Below, piece by piece: positions 9,019 to 17,224 of a DNA stretch of 64,000 bases. The DNA is taken from NCBI GenBank assembly GCA_036555585.1, contig DATBLE010000050.1, positions 4,467 through 68,466 on the forward strand. Direction: 5' to 3'. The notes beneath the pieces were generated by a model, which saw nothing but the letters and a program-made list of their open reading frames with translations, ran no database searches and was not told the origin of the DNA. The translations under genes and the position numbers were made by a program. Source of the stretch: DATBLE01 sp036555585. Its GTDB lineage: Bacteria > Actinomycetota > Thermoleophilia > Gaiellales > Gaiellaceae. Position 1 is the stretch's first letter, and every line of letters begins with the position of its first letter.

Positions 9019-10274
9019 ACGCGATCTCGGTGCCCGCCTCGCGGGTGATGAGCGGTTCCGCCGTCCGCTGGATCGGCTGGAGCGGGATCGCGGCGGCCGC
9101 GCTCGGCCTCTGGCTGATGCTGCCTCCGGTCGAGATCCGCTCGCCGCAGTGGGTCTTCCTGATCGAAGGGCTGGCCGCGCTCGCCTGCGCGGTCGCCGCG
9201 GGCATGGGCGAGCGCCGGCTCGGGTGGACCGGGGTGGTCGTGGCCGGCATCTGCGCCCTGCTCGGCTGGGGCGCGACGCAGTCGAGCGTCGCCCACCTCG
9301 ACGGCGCCTTCATCACGTCGTCGGGCTCGGGCGTCATCGACTGGGGCACGCTGATCGGGACGATGTTCATCTTCGCCACGCCGATCGCGTTCGCGGCGCT
9401 GGGCGGCCTCTACGCCGAGCGGAGCGGCGTGATCAACATCGGGCTGGAGGGGATGATGCTCGGCGGCGCGTTCTTCGGGATCCTGGCCGCCGACAAGCTG
9501 AACTCGTGGCCGCTCGGAGTGCTGGCGGCGATGGTCTCGGGCGCCCTCTTCGGACTGGTCTACGCCTTTCTCGCCATCCACATGCGGGCCGACCAGATCG
9601 TCGGCGGCACGGCGATCAACTTCCTCGCGCTCGGCATCACCGGCTACTTCTTCATCCAGATCTACGGCGCCGACGGGACGCCCGGCACCGGGATCCCCTC
9701 CATCCCGAACGTCAGCCTGACCTTCCTCGACCACATCCCGCCGCACTCCTACGGCGATCACGGCTTCTGGTACAACGCGTTCGGCGACCTGAACCTGATG
9801 ACGTGGGTGCTCTTCGGCCTCGTGGTCGCCTCCGGGATCTTCATGTTCCGGACCCCGTACGGGCTCCGGCTGCGCTCGGTCGGCGAGCATCCGCGCGCGG
9901 CCGACACGGTCGGGATCGACGTCTACAAGGTGCGGTACCTGTCCGTGGTCACCTCGTCCACGATCGCCGCCCTGGGTGGGGCGTACCTGTCGATCGGGTA
10001 CACGCACTCGTTCACCGAGAACATGACGAACGGGCGCGGCTTCATCGGCCTCGCGGCGCTGATCTTCGGGAACTGGCGGCCCGGAGGCGCCTTCGCGGCC
10101 GCGCTCCTGTTCGGCTTCTTCGGCGGGCTCGCCACCCGCATCCAGGGGTACGGCTACGAGCCGCAGGTGTTCGTCCAGGCGCTGCCGTACCTCGTCACGC
10201 TGATCGCCGTGGTCGGAGTGGTCGGCAGGTCCATCCCGCCCGCATCGGTTGGACGGCCTTACGTCAAGCAGTAG
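9015..10274 (+). CDS. ABC transporter permease, nucleoside type (second subunit)
   Basis: Second membrane subunit of the importer, 419 aa. The N-terminal third contains three extra hydrophobic segments. The canonical permease core begins around GGLYAERSGVINIGLEGMML and includes the loop PYGLRLRSVGEHPRAADTVG that contacts the ATPase in this family. The GTG start at 9015 overlaps the stop of the first permease. The 3' end overlaps the next small membrane-protein gene by 26 bases. Confidence 0.92.
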   Translation: MNAISVPASRVMSGSAVRWIGWSGIAAAALGLWLMLPPVEIRSPQWVFLIEGLAALACAVAAGMGERRLGWTGVVVAGICALLGWGATQSSVAHLDGAFITSSGSGVIDWGTLIGTMFIFATPIAFAALGGLYAERSGVINIGLEGMMLGGAFFGILAADKLNSWPLGVLAAMVSGALFGLVYAFLAIHMRADQIVGGTAINFLALGITGYFFIQIYGADGTPGTGIPSIPNVSLTFLDHIPPHSYGDHGFWYNAFGDLNLMTWVLFGLVVASGIFMFRTPYGLRLRSVGEHPRAADTVGIDVYKVRYLSVVTSSTIAALGGAYLSIGYTHSFTENMTNGRGFIGLAALIFGNWRPGGAFAAALLFGFFGGLATRIQGYGYEPQVFVQALPYLVTLIAVVGVVGRSIPPASVGRPYVKQ

Positions 10275-10614
10275 CGCCACCCGCCGCGGGAACCCGCGCG
10301 CGTGGTGGTCGCTCGCCTGCGGGCTCCTGTCGCTCGCGGCGATCCCGATCGGGATCGTGCTGGCCCGCGAGCTCGAGCAGGTCACGCTCGTGGACTCGTC
10401 CGGCTCGGTCCTCGCCGGTGCGCTGCTGGGGTGGATCGCGATCGTGCTCGCCCGGCGGGCGCGGGAGCGGATCCAGATCACGCTCGGCCGGGCGGGGGGC
10501 GGCGGCGCCGCGCGTGTGGGACGCCTGCTCGGGATCCTCGGGCTGCTCGTCGCGGGCACGGCCGCGCTCGCCCTCGGGTTCTGGGGGCTCCTGTCGATGT
10601 TCGCGGAGCAGTAG
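10249..10614 (+). CDS. Small membrane protein, DUF4190-like
   Basis: A 121-aa protein with three to four hydrophobic helices: about residues 18-40, 52-68 and 92-118, with an Arg-rich cytoplasmic loop between them (ARRARERIQ). The spacing resembles DUF4190-type small actinobacterial membrane proteins. No function is known. The only start in frame is TTG at 10249, inside the permease gene, so the protein is probably translated by coupling at low level. It may belong to the transporter operon by read-through only. Confidence 0.6.
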   Translation: MDGLTSSSSATRRGNPRAWWSLACGLLSLAAIPIGIVLARELEQVTLVDSSGSVLAGALLGWIAIVLARRARERIQITLGRAGGGGAARVGRLLGILGLLVAGTAALALGFWGLLSMFAEQ

Positions 10615-10642
10615 CCCGGCCGCGACCCGCCGCGTCACCGCC

Positions 10643-10648
10643 TACAAT
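10643..10648 (+). promoter_or_regulatory. -10 element of the rodZ-like gene
   Basis: TACAAT, a near-consensus -10 box, ends ten bases before the ATG at 10659. The transcript would start a few bases before, or at, the start codon. Confidence 0.55.
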
Positions 10649-10658
10649 CGGGCGGCAG

Positions 10659-11378
10659 ATGTTCGAGATCGGCAACAGCCTGCGCGAGGCGCGGACACGC
10701 AAGGGTCTCGACTTCCCCGAGCTGGAGCAGGGCACGAAGATCCGCGCCAAGTACCTGCGGGCGCTCGAGGACGAGGCCTTCGAGACGCTGCCGTCGGCGA
10801 CCTACGTCAAGGGCTTCCTGCGCACGTACGCCGACTACCTCGGCCTGGACGGACAGCTCTACGTGGACGAGTACAACGTCCGCTACGGCTCCGGCGACGA
10901 GGTGCTGGAGCGGCGGGTGCGCAGCAGCACGACGGCTCGCCGGCCGCACGTGCGCAAGCGACGCCGTCTGGAGTCGCGGCTGGTGTGGCTGACGCTGCTC
11001 GGCATCGCCGTCCTGACGGGGCTCGTGATCGCGGCCTGGCGCTACGGCGGCAGCGGCCACCAGACGCTGCCGCTGAGCAACCAGGCGACGACGTCGGCCG
11101 CGAAGCCGCGCCCCGGGCTGCTGATCCGCGCCGTCGGCGGGAACACCCTCCTGATCGTCCGCTCCGGCTCGGAGGGCGGCCGGCAGGTGTGGAACGGGAC
11201 GCTCACGAACGGGAACGCCCAGCGCTTCGGCACGGGCAAGCGCCTCTGGGTCTACATCGGCTCGCCCGAGAACGTGCGCATGCGCCTCGACGGACGGGGC
11301 GTGCTGGTGGGCGGCTCGAAGCCGCGCAGCCTGATCGTCACCGCGGGCGACATCGTGCCCGCCGGCCCTGGCACCTAG
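10659..11378 (+). CDS. rodZ: RodZ-like helix-turn-helix membrane protein
   Basis: A 239-aa single-pass protein. It has an N-terminal Cro-like HTH_25 domain (residues 1-70, GNSLREARTRKGLDF and YLRALEDEAFETLPS), a basic juxtamembrane stretch (RRPHVRKRRR), one membrane helix (about 108-127), and an extracytoplasmic beta-rich domain resembling the RodZ C-terminal DUF4115 domain. RodZ links the MreB elongation machinery to the membrane in rods. Actinobacterial homologues lie near recA, cinA and pgsA, as here. The ATG at 10659 follows a strong -10 box. Function is by homology; this organism's shape is unknown. Confidence 0.8.
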   Translation: MFEIGNSLREARTRKGLDFPELEQGTKIRAKYLRALEDEAFETLPSATYVKGFLRTYADYLGLDGQLYVDEYNVRYGSGDEVLERRVRSSTTARRPHVRKRRRLESRLVWLTLLGIAVLTGLVIAAWRYGGSGHQTLPLSNQATTSAAKPRPGLLIRAVGGNTLLIVRSGSEGGRQVWNGTLTNGNAQRFGTGKRLWVYIGSPENVRMRLDGRGVLVGGSKPRSLIVTAGDIVPAGPGT

Positions 11379-12660
11379 CGGTTCACCCAGGCCGAGGCCG
11401 AAGGCGGCGATCGTCGTCACCGGCAGCGAGCTCGTCCGGGGCGAGCGGACCGACCTGAACGGCCCGTTCCTCGCCGCGCAGGTGCTCGAGCTCGGCCTCG
11501 AGCCCGCGCGGATCACGATCGTCGGCGACGGGCCGGACGAGCTCGAGCGGGCGCTGGCGGAGGGCCTGGCCGCCGAGCTCTGCCTCGTCTCCGGGGGGCT
11601 GGGCCCGACGCACGACGACCGGACGGTCGAGCTCGTCGCGAAGGCGGCGGGCCGCGAGCTCGTGCTCGACGACGCGCTCCACGCGGAGATCGGGGGCGTG
11701 TCGCGGGCCGTCGCCGAGCGGCTCCACCGGCCCTACGCCGACTTCGAGCCGGGCGTCCGCAAGCAGGCGACGCTGCCGGCGGGGGCGATCTCGCTCGGCC
11801 TGGCCGGGACGGCGCCGGGGATGGTGCTCGACACCGCTCGCGGCGCGGCCGTCGTCCTGCCGGGCCCTCCGTCCGAGCTCCAGCGGCTCTGGCCGCGTGC
11901 GCTCGAGACCGACGCGGTGCGCCGCATCCTCTCCCGTGCCCGGCCGCCGGGGAGGCGCGTGCTGCGCTTCTACGGTGCGAGCGAGTCCGCGGTGGCGAAG
12001 GCGCTGGCCGACGCAGGCGGCGACGGCGGCGGCGTGGAGGCGACCATCTGCGCCCGCGAGTTCGAGATCCACGTCGACCTGCTGGTCGAGCCGGGCGCGG
12101 AGACGCGTGGGGAGGAGCTCGAGCGCGCGCTGGTCGAGCCGCTCGCGCAGTACCTGTTCGCGCGCGATGAGCGCACCGTCGAGGCGCTCGTCCTCGACCT
12201 CTGCCGCGCGCGCGGGTGGTCGCTCGGAACCGCCGAGTCCTGCACCGGCGGGCTCGTCGCCGCACGGCTGACGTCCGTCCCCGGGTCGAGCGACGTCTTC
12301 GCCGGGAGCGTCGTCGCCTACGCGAACGCCGTGAAGGAGGCCGAGCTCGGAGTGGCCCGGGCGACGCTGGCGCAGCACGGCGCGGTCTCGGCGGAGACGG
12401 CGGCGGAGATGACCGCCGGCGTCCGGGCGCGACTCGGGGTCGACGTCGCCGTCTCGGTCACGGGCGTGGCGGGTCCCGACGGAGGGACGCCGGAGAAGCC
12501 GGTGGGCCTCGTCCACCTCTACGCCGAGACGCCCGAGGCAGGCCACGGCATCGAGTTCAGCTTCCCCGCCGACCGGGCGACGGTCCGGTCGCGTGCCACC
12601 GTCGCGGCCCTCCACCTCACGCGGCGCCTTCTGTCACAGGATCGCGACATTCGCGTGTGA
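11368..12660 (+). CDS. cinA: CinA-like nicotinamide-nucleotide deamidase / competence-damage protein
   Basis: CinA proteins combine an N-terminal MoCF/COG1058 domain with a C-terminal NMN deamidase domain for pyridine-nucleotide recycling. The N-terminal motif TGSELVRG and SGGLGPTHDDRT are clear. The C-terminal catalytic region shows TAESCTGG (about residue 289) and VTGVAGPDGGTPEKP. The odd point is the start. The frame is open only from 11335, and no ATG, GTG or TTG precedes TGSELVRG. The first GTG (11482) would delete that motif. CTG at 11368, overlapping the rodZ end, is the best candidate and gives 430 aa, normal for the family. The stop overlaps the thpR GTG. Confidence 0.85.
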   Translation: MAPSGSPRPRPKAAIVVTGSELVRGERTDLNGPFLAAQVLELGLEPARITIVGDGPDELERALAEGLAAELCLVSGGLGPTHDDRTVELVAKAAGRELVLDDALHAEIGGVSRAVAERLHRPYADFEPGVRKQATLPAGAISLGLAGTAPGMVLDTARGAAVVLPGPPSELQRLWPRALETDAVRRILSRARPPGRRVLRFYGASESAVAKALADAGGDGGGVEATICAREFEIHVDLLVEPGAETRGEELERALVEPLAQYLFARDERTVEALVLDLCRARGWSLGTAESCTGGLVAARLTSVPGSSDVFAGSVVAYANAVKEAELGVARATLAQHGAVSAETAAEMTAGVRARLGVDVAVSVTGVAGPDGGTPEKPVGLVHLYAETPEAGHGIEFSFPADRATVRSRATVAALHLTRRLLSQDRDIRV

Positions 12661-13220
12661 CACCGGCTGCTACCGTCGGCGGGGATGGGTCGCTTCGGCT
12701 CTTCTGCGCGCTCACGCTCCCCACGGAGGCGCTCGATCGGCTGGTCGCCTGGCAGGCCGGCCTTCCTCCGGGGCCGTATCGCCCGGTGCCGCGGGAGAAC
12801 CTCCACGTCACCCTGGCCTTCCTCGGCTCCCGGCCGGCTGCGGAGGTGGACTCGGTCGGCGCCGAGCTCGCCGGGGCTGCCGGCGCAGCCGGTCCGATCG
12901 TCCTGCGCGAGCTCCGCTACCGCGAGACCCGCAGCGTCGGCATGCTCGTCTTCCTCGACGACGGGGACGCGGCGGGAGCGCTTGCGCGCGACCTCCACGA
13001 GCGGCTGCACCGGCTCGGCGTCTACGAGCCGGAGCGGCGTCCGTGGCTGCCGCACCTCACCGTCGTGCGCTTTCGCGAGCGACCGAGGCTCTCACCGCCG
13101 CTGCCGGAGCTCGGCAGGCTCGTGCCGTCCGGGGCGGCTGTTTACATGTCACGGCTGCGGTCGGCCGGGGCCGAGTACGTCGCCGTCCGGGAAGGTCCGT
13201 TAGGAGAAGGAGGAGGCTGA
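12657..13220 (+). CDS. thpR: RNA 2',3'-cyclic phosphodiesterase (LigT/ThpR family)
   Basis: A 187-aa member of the two-histidine 2H phosphoesterase family, which opens 2',3'-cyclic phosphates on RNA. Both catalytic tetrapeptides are present: HVTL at about residue 50 and HLTV at about 133. The flanking residues PRENLHVTLAFLG and PWLPHLTVVRF match the family. The start is GTG at 12657, overlapping the cinA stop (GTGA). An ATG at 12685 is in another frame. Its position between cinA and recA, with coupled translation, suggests one cinA-thpR-recA-recX transcript. Confidence 0.88.
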   Translation: MTPAATVGGDGSLRLFCALTLPTEALDRLVAWQAGLPPGPYRPVPRENLHVTLAFLGSRPAAEVDSVGAELAGAAGAAGPIVLRELRYRETRSVGMLVFLDDGDAAGALARDLHERLHRLGVYEPERRPWLPHLTVVRFRERPRLSPPLPELGRLVPSGAAVYMSRLRSAGAEYVAVREGPLGEGGG

Positions 13221-13222
13221 GC

Positions 13223-14341
13223 GTGGATCGCGAGCAAGCACTAGACACCGCACTCGGACAGATCGAGCGGACGTTCGGCAAGGGCTCGGTGATGCGGATG
13301 AGCGACCGGCCGCAGGTGTCCGTCGGCGCCGTCTCCACCGGCTCGCTCGCCCTCGACCTCGCGCTCGGCATCGGCGGCCTGCCGAGGGGGCGCGTCGTCG
13401 AGATCTTCGGCCCGGAGTCGTCGGGGAAGACCACCCTCGTGTACCACGTGATCGCCGAGGCGCAGCGGCGCGGCGGGATCTGCGCGTTCATCGACGCCGA
13501 GCACGCCATGGACCCGACCTACGCGAAGCGGATCGGGGTGAACATCGACGAGCTGCTCGTCTCCCAGCCCGACACGGGCGAGCAGGCGCTCGAGATCACC
13601 GAGCTCCTGATCCGGAGCGGCGCCCTCGACGTGGTCGCGATCGACTCGGTGGCCGCGCTCACCCCGAAGGCCGAGCTCGAAGGCGAGATGGGCGACACCC
13701 ACGTCGGCCTCCAGGCTCGCATGATGAGCCAGGCGATGCGCAAGCTCGCCGGCACCCTCAACCGCACCGACACGATCTGCATCTTCACGAACCAGCTGCG
13801 CGAGAAGATCGGAGTCATGTTCGGCAACCCGGAGACGACGCCGGGCGGCCGGGCGCTGAAGTTCTACTCCTCGGTTCGCCTCGACATCCGCCGGATCGAG
13901 ACGCTGAAGGAAGGCGTCGAGGCGATCGGCAACCGGGTGCGCGTGAAGGTGGCGAAGAACAAGGTGGCGCCGCCGTTCAAGCAGGCCGAGTTCGACATCC
14001 TCTACGGCCAGGGGATCTCCTGGGAGGGCACCGTGCTCGACGCAGGGCTCGAGCGGAAGATCGTCCAGAAGTCGGGCTCGTACTTCAGCTTCGAGGACGA
14101 GCGGCTCGGCCAGGGACGCCAGAACGCGACCGCGTTCCTCCGCGAGCACCCCGACGTCACCCAGGCGATCCTGCAGCGGATCCAGGCGCAGCTCGGGGAG
14201 GACCAGGTGGCATCGGCCAGGCTCCTGCCGCTGGCGGATCCCGGCGACCAGGAGACCGCTGCGAAGAAGAAGGCCGCAGCGGTTGCGGCCGCAGGTGAGG
14301 TCGTCCCTGTCGAGCAGGCCGAGGAGCCCGTCGAGGCGTAG
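13223..14341 (+). CDS. recA: Recombinase RecA
   Basis: Central strand-exchange ATPase for homologous recombination and SOS co-protease. The product is 372 aa with Walker A GPESSGKT at about residues 63-70, Walker B VVAIDSVAAL, and loop motifs QAMRKLAGTLNRT and NQLREKIGVMFG. An Ala/Lys/Glu-rich C-terminal tail follows. GGAGGAGG lies just upstream of the GTG at 13223. No intein and no obvious SOS box (LexA-type dyad) is seen in the 5' region, which is occupied by thpR. Damage control may therefore act at an operon promoter further upstream or differently. Confidence 0.98.
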   Translation: MDREQALDTALGQIERTFGKGSVMRMSDRPQVSVGAVSTGSLALDLALGIGGLPRGRVVEIFGPESSGKTTLVYHVIAEAQRRGGICAFIDAEHAMDPTYAKRIGVNIDELLVSQPDTGEQALEITELLIRSGALDVVAIDSVAALTPKAELEGEMGDTHVGLQARMMSQAMRKLAGTLNRTDTICIFTNQLREKIGVMFGNPETTPGGRALKFYSSVRLDIRRIETLKEGVEAIGNRVRVKVAKNKVAPPFKQAEFDILYGQGISWEGTVLDAGLERKIVQKSGSYFSFEDERLGQGRQNATAFLREHPDVTQAILQRIQAQLGEDQVASARLLPLADPGDQETAAKKKAAAVAAAGEVVPVEQAEEPVEA

Positions 14342-14342
14342 G

Positions 14343-14813
14343 GTGCCGGCCGAGGGCGCGCGGGAAGTCGAGGTCGCCGTCGACCACGCAGTTCGCGCGC
14401 TCGCCCGCCGCGACCATTCGGCGGCAGCCCTGCGGGCGAAGCTGGAGCACGCCGGAATCTCGCCGGCGGCACAGGCCGAGGCGATCGCAGTGCTCGAGCG
14501 TTGCGGCTACCTCGACGACGCCCGCTATGCCCGCTCCCGGGCCGCCCGGCTCGCCGAGCGGGGGTACGGCGACGATCGGATCCGTGCCGACCTGAGCACG
14601 CAGGGGATCGGCCGGGAGGCGATCGAACCCGCCCTGTCGGCGCTCGAACCCGAGGCGGAGCGGGCCGCTCTCGCCCTGGCAAAGGCCGGCGGCGGGCGAC
14701 GGGCGCTCCGTGCGCTCGCGCGGCGCGGGTACTCGGAGGGCTCGCTCGAGTCGGCCGCGGCCCTCGTTGCGGACGACCTACCCGAAGGAGTAGGATACGA
14801 GAGTTCCATTTGA
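14343..14813 (+). CDS. recX: Regulatory protein RecX
   Basis: A small (156 aa) helical modulator that binds RecA filaments and inhibits their activity in characterised bacteria. It has RecX three-helix repeats: ALARRDHSAAALRAKLEHAG, CGYLDDARYARSRAARLAERG and GIGREAIEPALSALEPE. The GTG start at 14343 lies one base after the recA stop, so expression is linked to recA. The length and location are typical for the family. Confidence 0.9.
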   Translation: MPAEGAREVEVAVDHAVRALARRDHSAAALRAKLEHAGISPAAQAEAIAVLERCGYLDDARYARSRAARLAERGYGDDRIRADLSTQGIGREAIEPALSALEPEAERAALALAKAGGGRRALRALARRGYSEGSLESAAALVADDLPEGVGYESSI

Positions 14814-15009
14814 CGTTTTGCCTGCATACGACGCATTTCCGAATCGAACCTGAACCCGGCAGCACCGAAACCGAGCGTTAGTCGACACCAAATGCACGCG
14901 ACGGCTTTCCGGAGGATCTCGACCTAAGCTCGTAGAGCGACCCTACGGTCGCCGTTCGCTTGCTTCGATTCGCGGGATGCGTCCGCGCCGGCTCGGCGGC
15001 GGATGGGGC

Positions 15010-15029
15010 CCTGCGGCGGCCGCCGCAGG
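15010..15029. repeat. Perfect 20-bp palindrome in the rny leader
   Basis: CCTGCGGCGG followed directly by CCGCCGCAGG, ending 20 bases before the rny ATG. As RNA it would form a GC hairpin just upstream of the AGGAGC ribosome site (15041-15046). It could be a structured leader or simply an operator-like dyad. Confidence 0.5.
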
Positions 15030-15049
15030 ACCGTCGACCCAGGAGCGGC

Positions 15050-16582
15050 ATGGCGATTGCGATCGGCATCCTCATCGGTCTCGTCGTCGGCGGCGCGCTC
15101 GCCATCGGGCTCCTGGCGGCGAACGGCGGCTCGAGGCTGGCCGCAGCCAGGCGCACCCGCCAGCTCCTGCTCGAGGAGGCCCGCCGCGAGGCCGACGCTC
15201 TCCGCCGCGAGGCCCAGCTGGAGGCGAAGGAGGAGTCCGTCCGGCTCCGGGAGGAGCTCGAGCAGGAGGTGAAGGCCCGCCAGTCGGAGTCGCTGCGGAT
15301 CCAGGAACGACTCTCTGCTCGGGAGGGCGAACTCGACCGGCGCACCACGGAGCTCGACCGGCGCGAGCAGGGGATCGCCGACCGCGAGGTGCACGCACGG
15401 CAGCTCCAGGACGAGCTGAAGGCGGCGAAGGAGCAGGAGCTCGTGCAGCTCGAGCGGGTCTCGGGGATGACGGTCAACGAGGCGCGCGCGGAGGTGCTGG
15501 GGCGCTCCGAGGAGCTCGTCCGCCACGAGCTGGCACGACGCGTGCGGCAGATGGAGGAGGAGGCGCAGTCGGAGGCCCGGCGGCGCGCGCGCAACCTGGT
15601 CGCCGACGCCTTGCAGCGCGTGGCGGCGAGCCACGCCGCCGAGACGACGGTGTCGCTGGTCGAGTTGCCCTCGGACGACATGAAGGGCCGGATCATCGGC
15701 CGCGAGGGCCGGAACATCCGGGCCCTCGAGCACCTGACCGGCGTCGACATCATCATCGACGACACGCCGGGCGCGGTCGTGCTCTCCTCCTTCGACGGCA
15801 TCCGCCGCGAGGTCGCGAAGATCACCCTGACCAAGCTGATCGAGGACGGGCGGATCCACCCGGCCCGGATCGAGGAGATGTACTACCAGTCGAAGGCGGA
15901 GCTGGACGACCACATCCGCCAGGCCGGTGAGCAGGCGGTCTTCGAGGCGAACTGCGGCGAGTTCCCGGAGGAGATCGTGAAGATCCTCGGCCGCCTGCGG
16001 TATCGGACGAGCTACGGCCAGAACGTCCTCAAGCACACGCTCGAGGTCGTGCAGCTGGCGGGGATCATGGCGAGCGAGCTCGACGCCAGCGTCAAGACGG
16101 CGAAGCGCGCAGCCCTGCTGCACGATCTCGGCAAGGCGCTCACGCACGAGGTCGAGGGCTCGCATGCGCTGATCTCGGCGCAGTACGCGCGGCGGTACGG
16201 CGAGACCCAGGGCGTCGTCCATGCGATCGAGGCACATCACTACGAGGTGCAGCCGCAGACGGTCGAAGCCGTGCTGCTGATCGCCGCCGACGCGATCTCG
16301 GCGTCGAGGCCCGGCGCCCGCGGCGAGAGCCTGGAGGGCTACATCAAGCGCCTCGAGTCGCTCGAGGAGCTCGCCGGGCAGATGAAGGGCGTCGACAAGG
16401 TGTACGCGCTCCACGCCGGCCGCGAGGTGCGGGTGATCGTCAAGCCGGAGGAGATCGACGACGACCAGGCCGTGCTGCTGTCACACGAGATCGCCCGTGA
16501 GATCGAGGAGCACCTCGAGTACCCGGGTCAGATCAAGGTGACCGTCATCCGCGAGTCCCGGGCGGTCGAGTACGCGAAGTAG
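15050..16582 (+). CDS. rny: Ribonuclease Y
   Basis: Membrane-anchored endoribonuclease that starts mRNA decay in many Gram-positive bacteria. The 510-aa protein shows the full family order: an N-terminal membrane helix (residues 2-24), a long coiled coil rich in Glu/Arg (about 30-190), a KH RNA-binding domain with GRIIGREGRNIRALE (about 214-228), and an HD phosphohydrolase domain with the metal motif HDLGKA (about 357). The ATG at 15050 is preceded by AGGAGC. The 236-base region before it contains hairpins and may be a regulated leader. Confidence 0.97.
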   Translation: MAIAIGILIGLVVGGALAIGLLAANGGSRLAAARRTRQLLLEEARREADALRREAQLEAKEESVRLREELEQEVKARQSESLRIQERLSAREGELDRRTTELDRREQGIADREVHARQLQDELKAAKEQELVQLERVSGMTVNEARAEVLGRSEELVRHELARRVRQMEEEAQSEARRRARNLVADALQRVAASHAAETTVSLVELPSDDMKGRIIGREGRNIRALEHLTGVDIIIDDTPGAVVLSSFDGIRREVAKITLTKLIEDGRIHPARIEEMYYQSKAELDDHIRQAGEQAVFEANCGEFPEEIVKILGRLRYRTSYGQNVLKHTLEVVQLAGIMASELDASVKTAKRAALLHDLGKALTHEVEGSHALISAQYARRYGETQGVVHAIEAHHYEVQPQTVEAVLLIAADAISASRPGARGESLEGYIKRLESLEELAGQMKGVDKVYALHAGREVRVIVKPEEIDDDQAVLLSHEIAREIEEHLEYPGQIKVTVIRESRAVEYAK

Positions 16583-16774
16583 CTTCGAACCGAACGCCCG
16601 GCCGGGGGCACCCCATCCCACCACCCACTGCGATCGTATCGAGGAAAGCGTCACGTGTCTGTGCGGATTCCGTGCCGAGATCGACCTGTCCCCGCTACTC
16701 GTGTCCGCGTGAGCCGCTACTTCGTCACGACGCGGTGAGTCTCCACGGACGAACCCCAGAGGGGGCCGGGAGGT

Positions 16775-17170
16775 TCAACCGGTGGGCGCGTTCAGCTGTC
16801 CGACGAGCAGGACATAGCCGTCGGGGTCGACTACCCGGAACTCGCCGGCAGGCATGTAGAAGGGGTGCTCGATCTCGCCGACGGCGATGCCGGCATCGTG
16901 CAATTCGCCGCGCAGGGCCCGAACGTCCGCAGACCAGCAGTAGAAGAGCACCGCCTGCTGCGCAGCGTCGACGGGCCCGTCCGCCACGGCCAGCATGAGC
17001 CGTGCTCCGGCGTCGTTGGGGTTCGCCGCCGGACTCGTGACGAAGGCCCAGACGAGCCTCCCCGCTTCCTCGTGGCTGTTCCGCACCTCCAGGCCGAGGC
17101 GACGGTAGAAGTCGACCGAGCGCTGGACGTCGGCGACGTGGGCGTAGGCGGTCAGCCCGTGGATCGGCAT
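16775..17170 (-). CDS. VOC-family protein (glyoxalase/bleomycin resistance fold)
   Basis: A 131-aa single-domain vicinal-oxygen-chelate protein with the two beta-alpha-beta-beta-beta modules: DVQRSVDFYRRLGLEV near the N-terminus and the C-terminal signature GEFRVVDPDGYVLLVGQ. This fold binds a divalent metal or sequesters small molecules; the substrate cannot be predicted. It stands alone on the minus strand between rny and miaB. The ATG at 17170 is chosen because upstream codons have no homology to the family N-terminus and would run into the miaB promoter. Confidence 0.82.
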   Translation of the reverse strand: MPIHGLTAYAHVADVQRSVDFYRRLGLEVRNSHEEAGRLVWAFVTSPAANPNDAGARLMLAVADGPVDAAQQAVLFYCWSADVRALRGELHDAGIAVGEIEHPFYMPAGEFRVVDPDGYVLLVGQLNAPTG

Positions 17171-17218
17171 GCTCCGATGCTCCCACAATCGCGGAGTCTG
17201 GCGCCGGAGACGCCCGGC

Positions 17219-17224
17219 TACCCT
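17219..17224 (+). promoter_or_regulatory. -10 element of miaB
   Basis: TACCCT lies directly before the ATG at 17225 and six bases before the GTG at 17231. By analogy with other genes in this window, the transcript would start at the GTG, which argues for that start codon. Confidence 0.45.

Noticed and set aside
8619..10559. Long minus-strand open frame (646 codons) opposite the permease genes
   Set aside because: It is antisense to two clear permease genes, is extremely rich in Arg/Asp/Pro and has no recognisable domain. High G+C leaves opposite frames open.
12685..13203. Alternative thpR start at ATG 12685
   Set aside because: It is in a different frame from both HxTx motifs, so it would not encode the phosphodiesterase.
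12657..13222. SOS box before recA
   Set aside because: No LexA-type dyad was seen; the upstream bases are coding for thpR.
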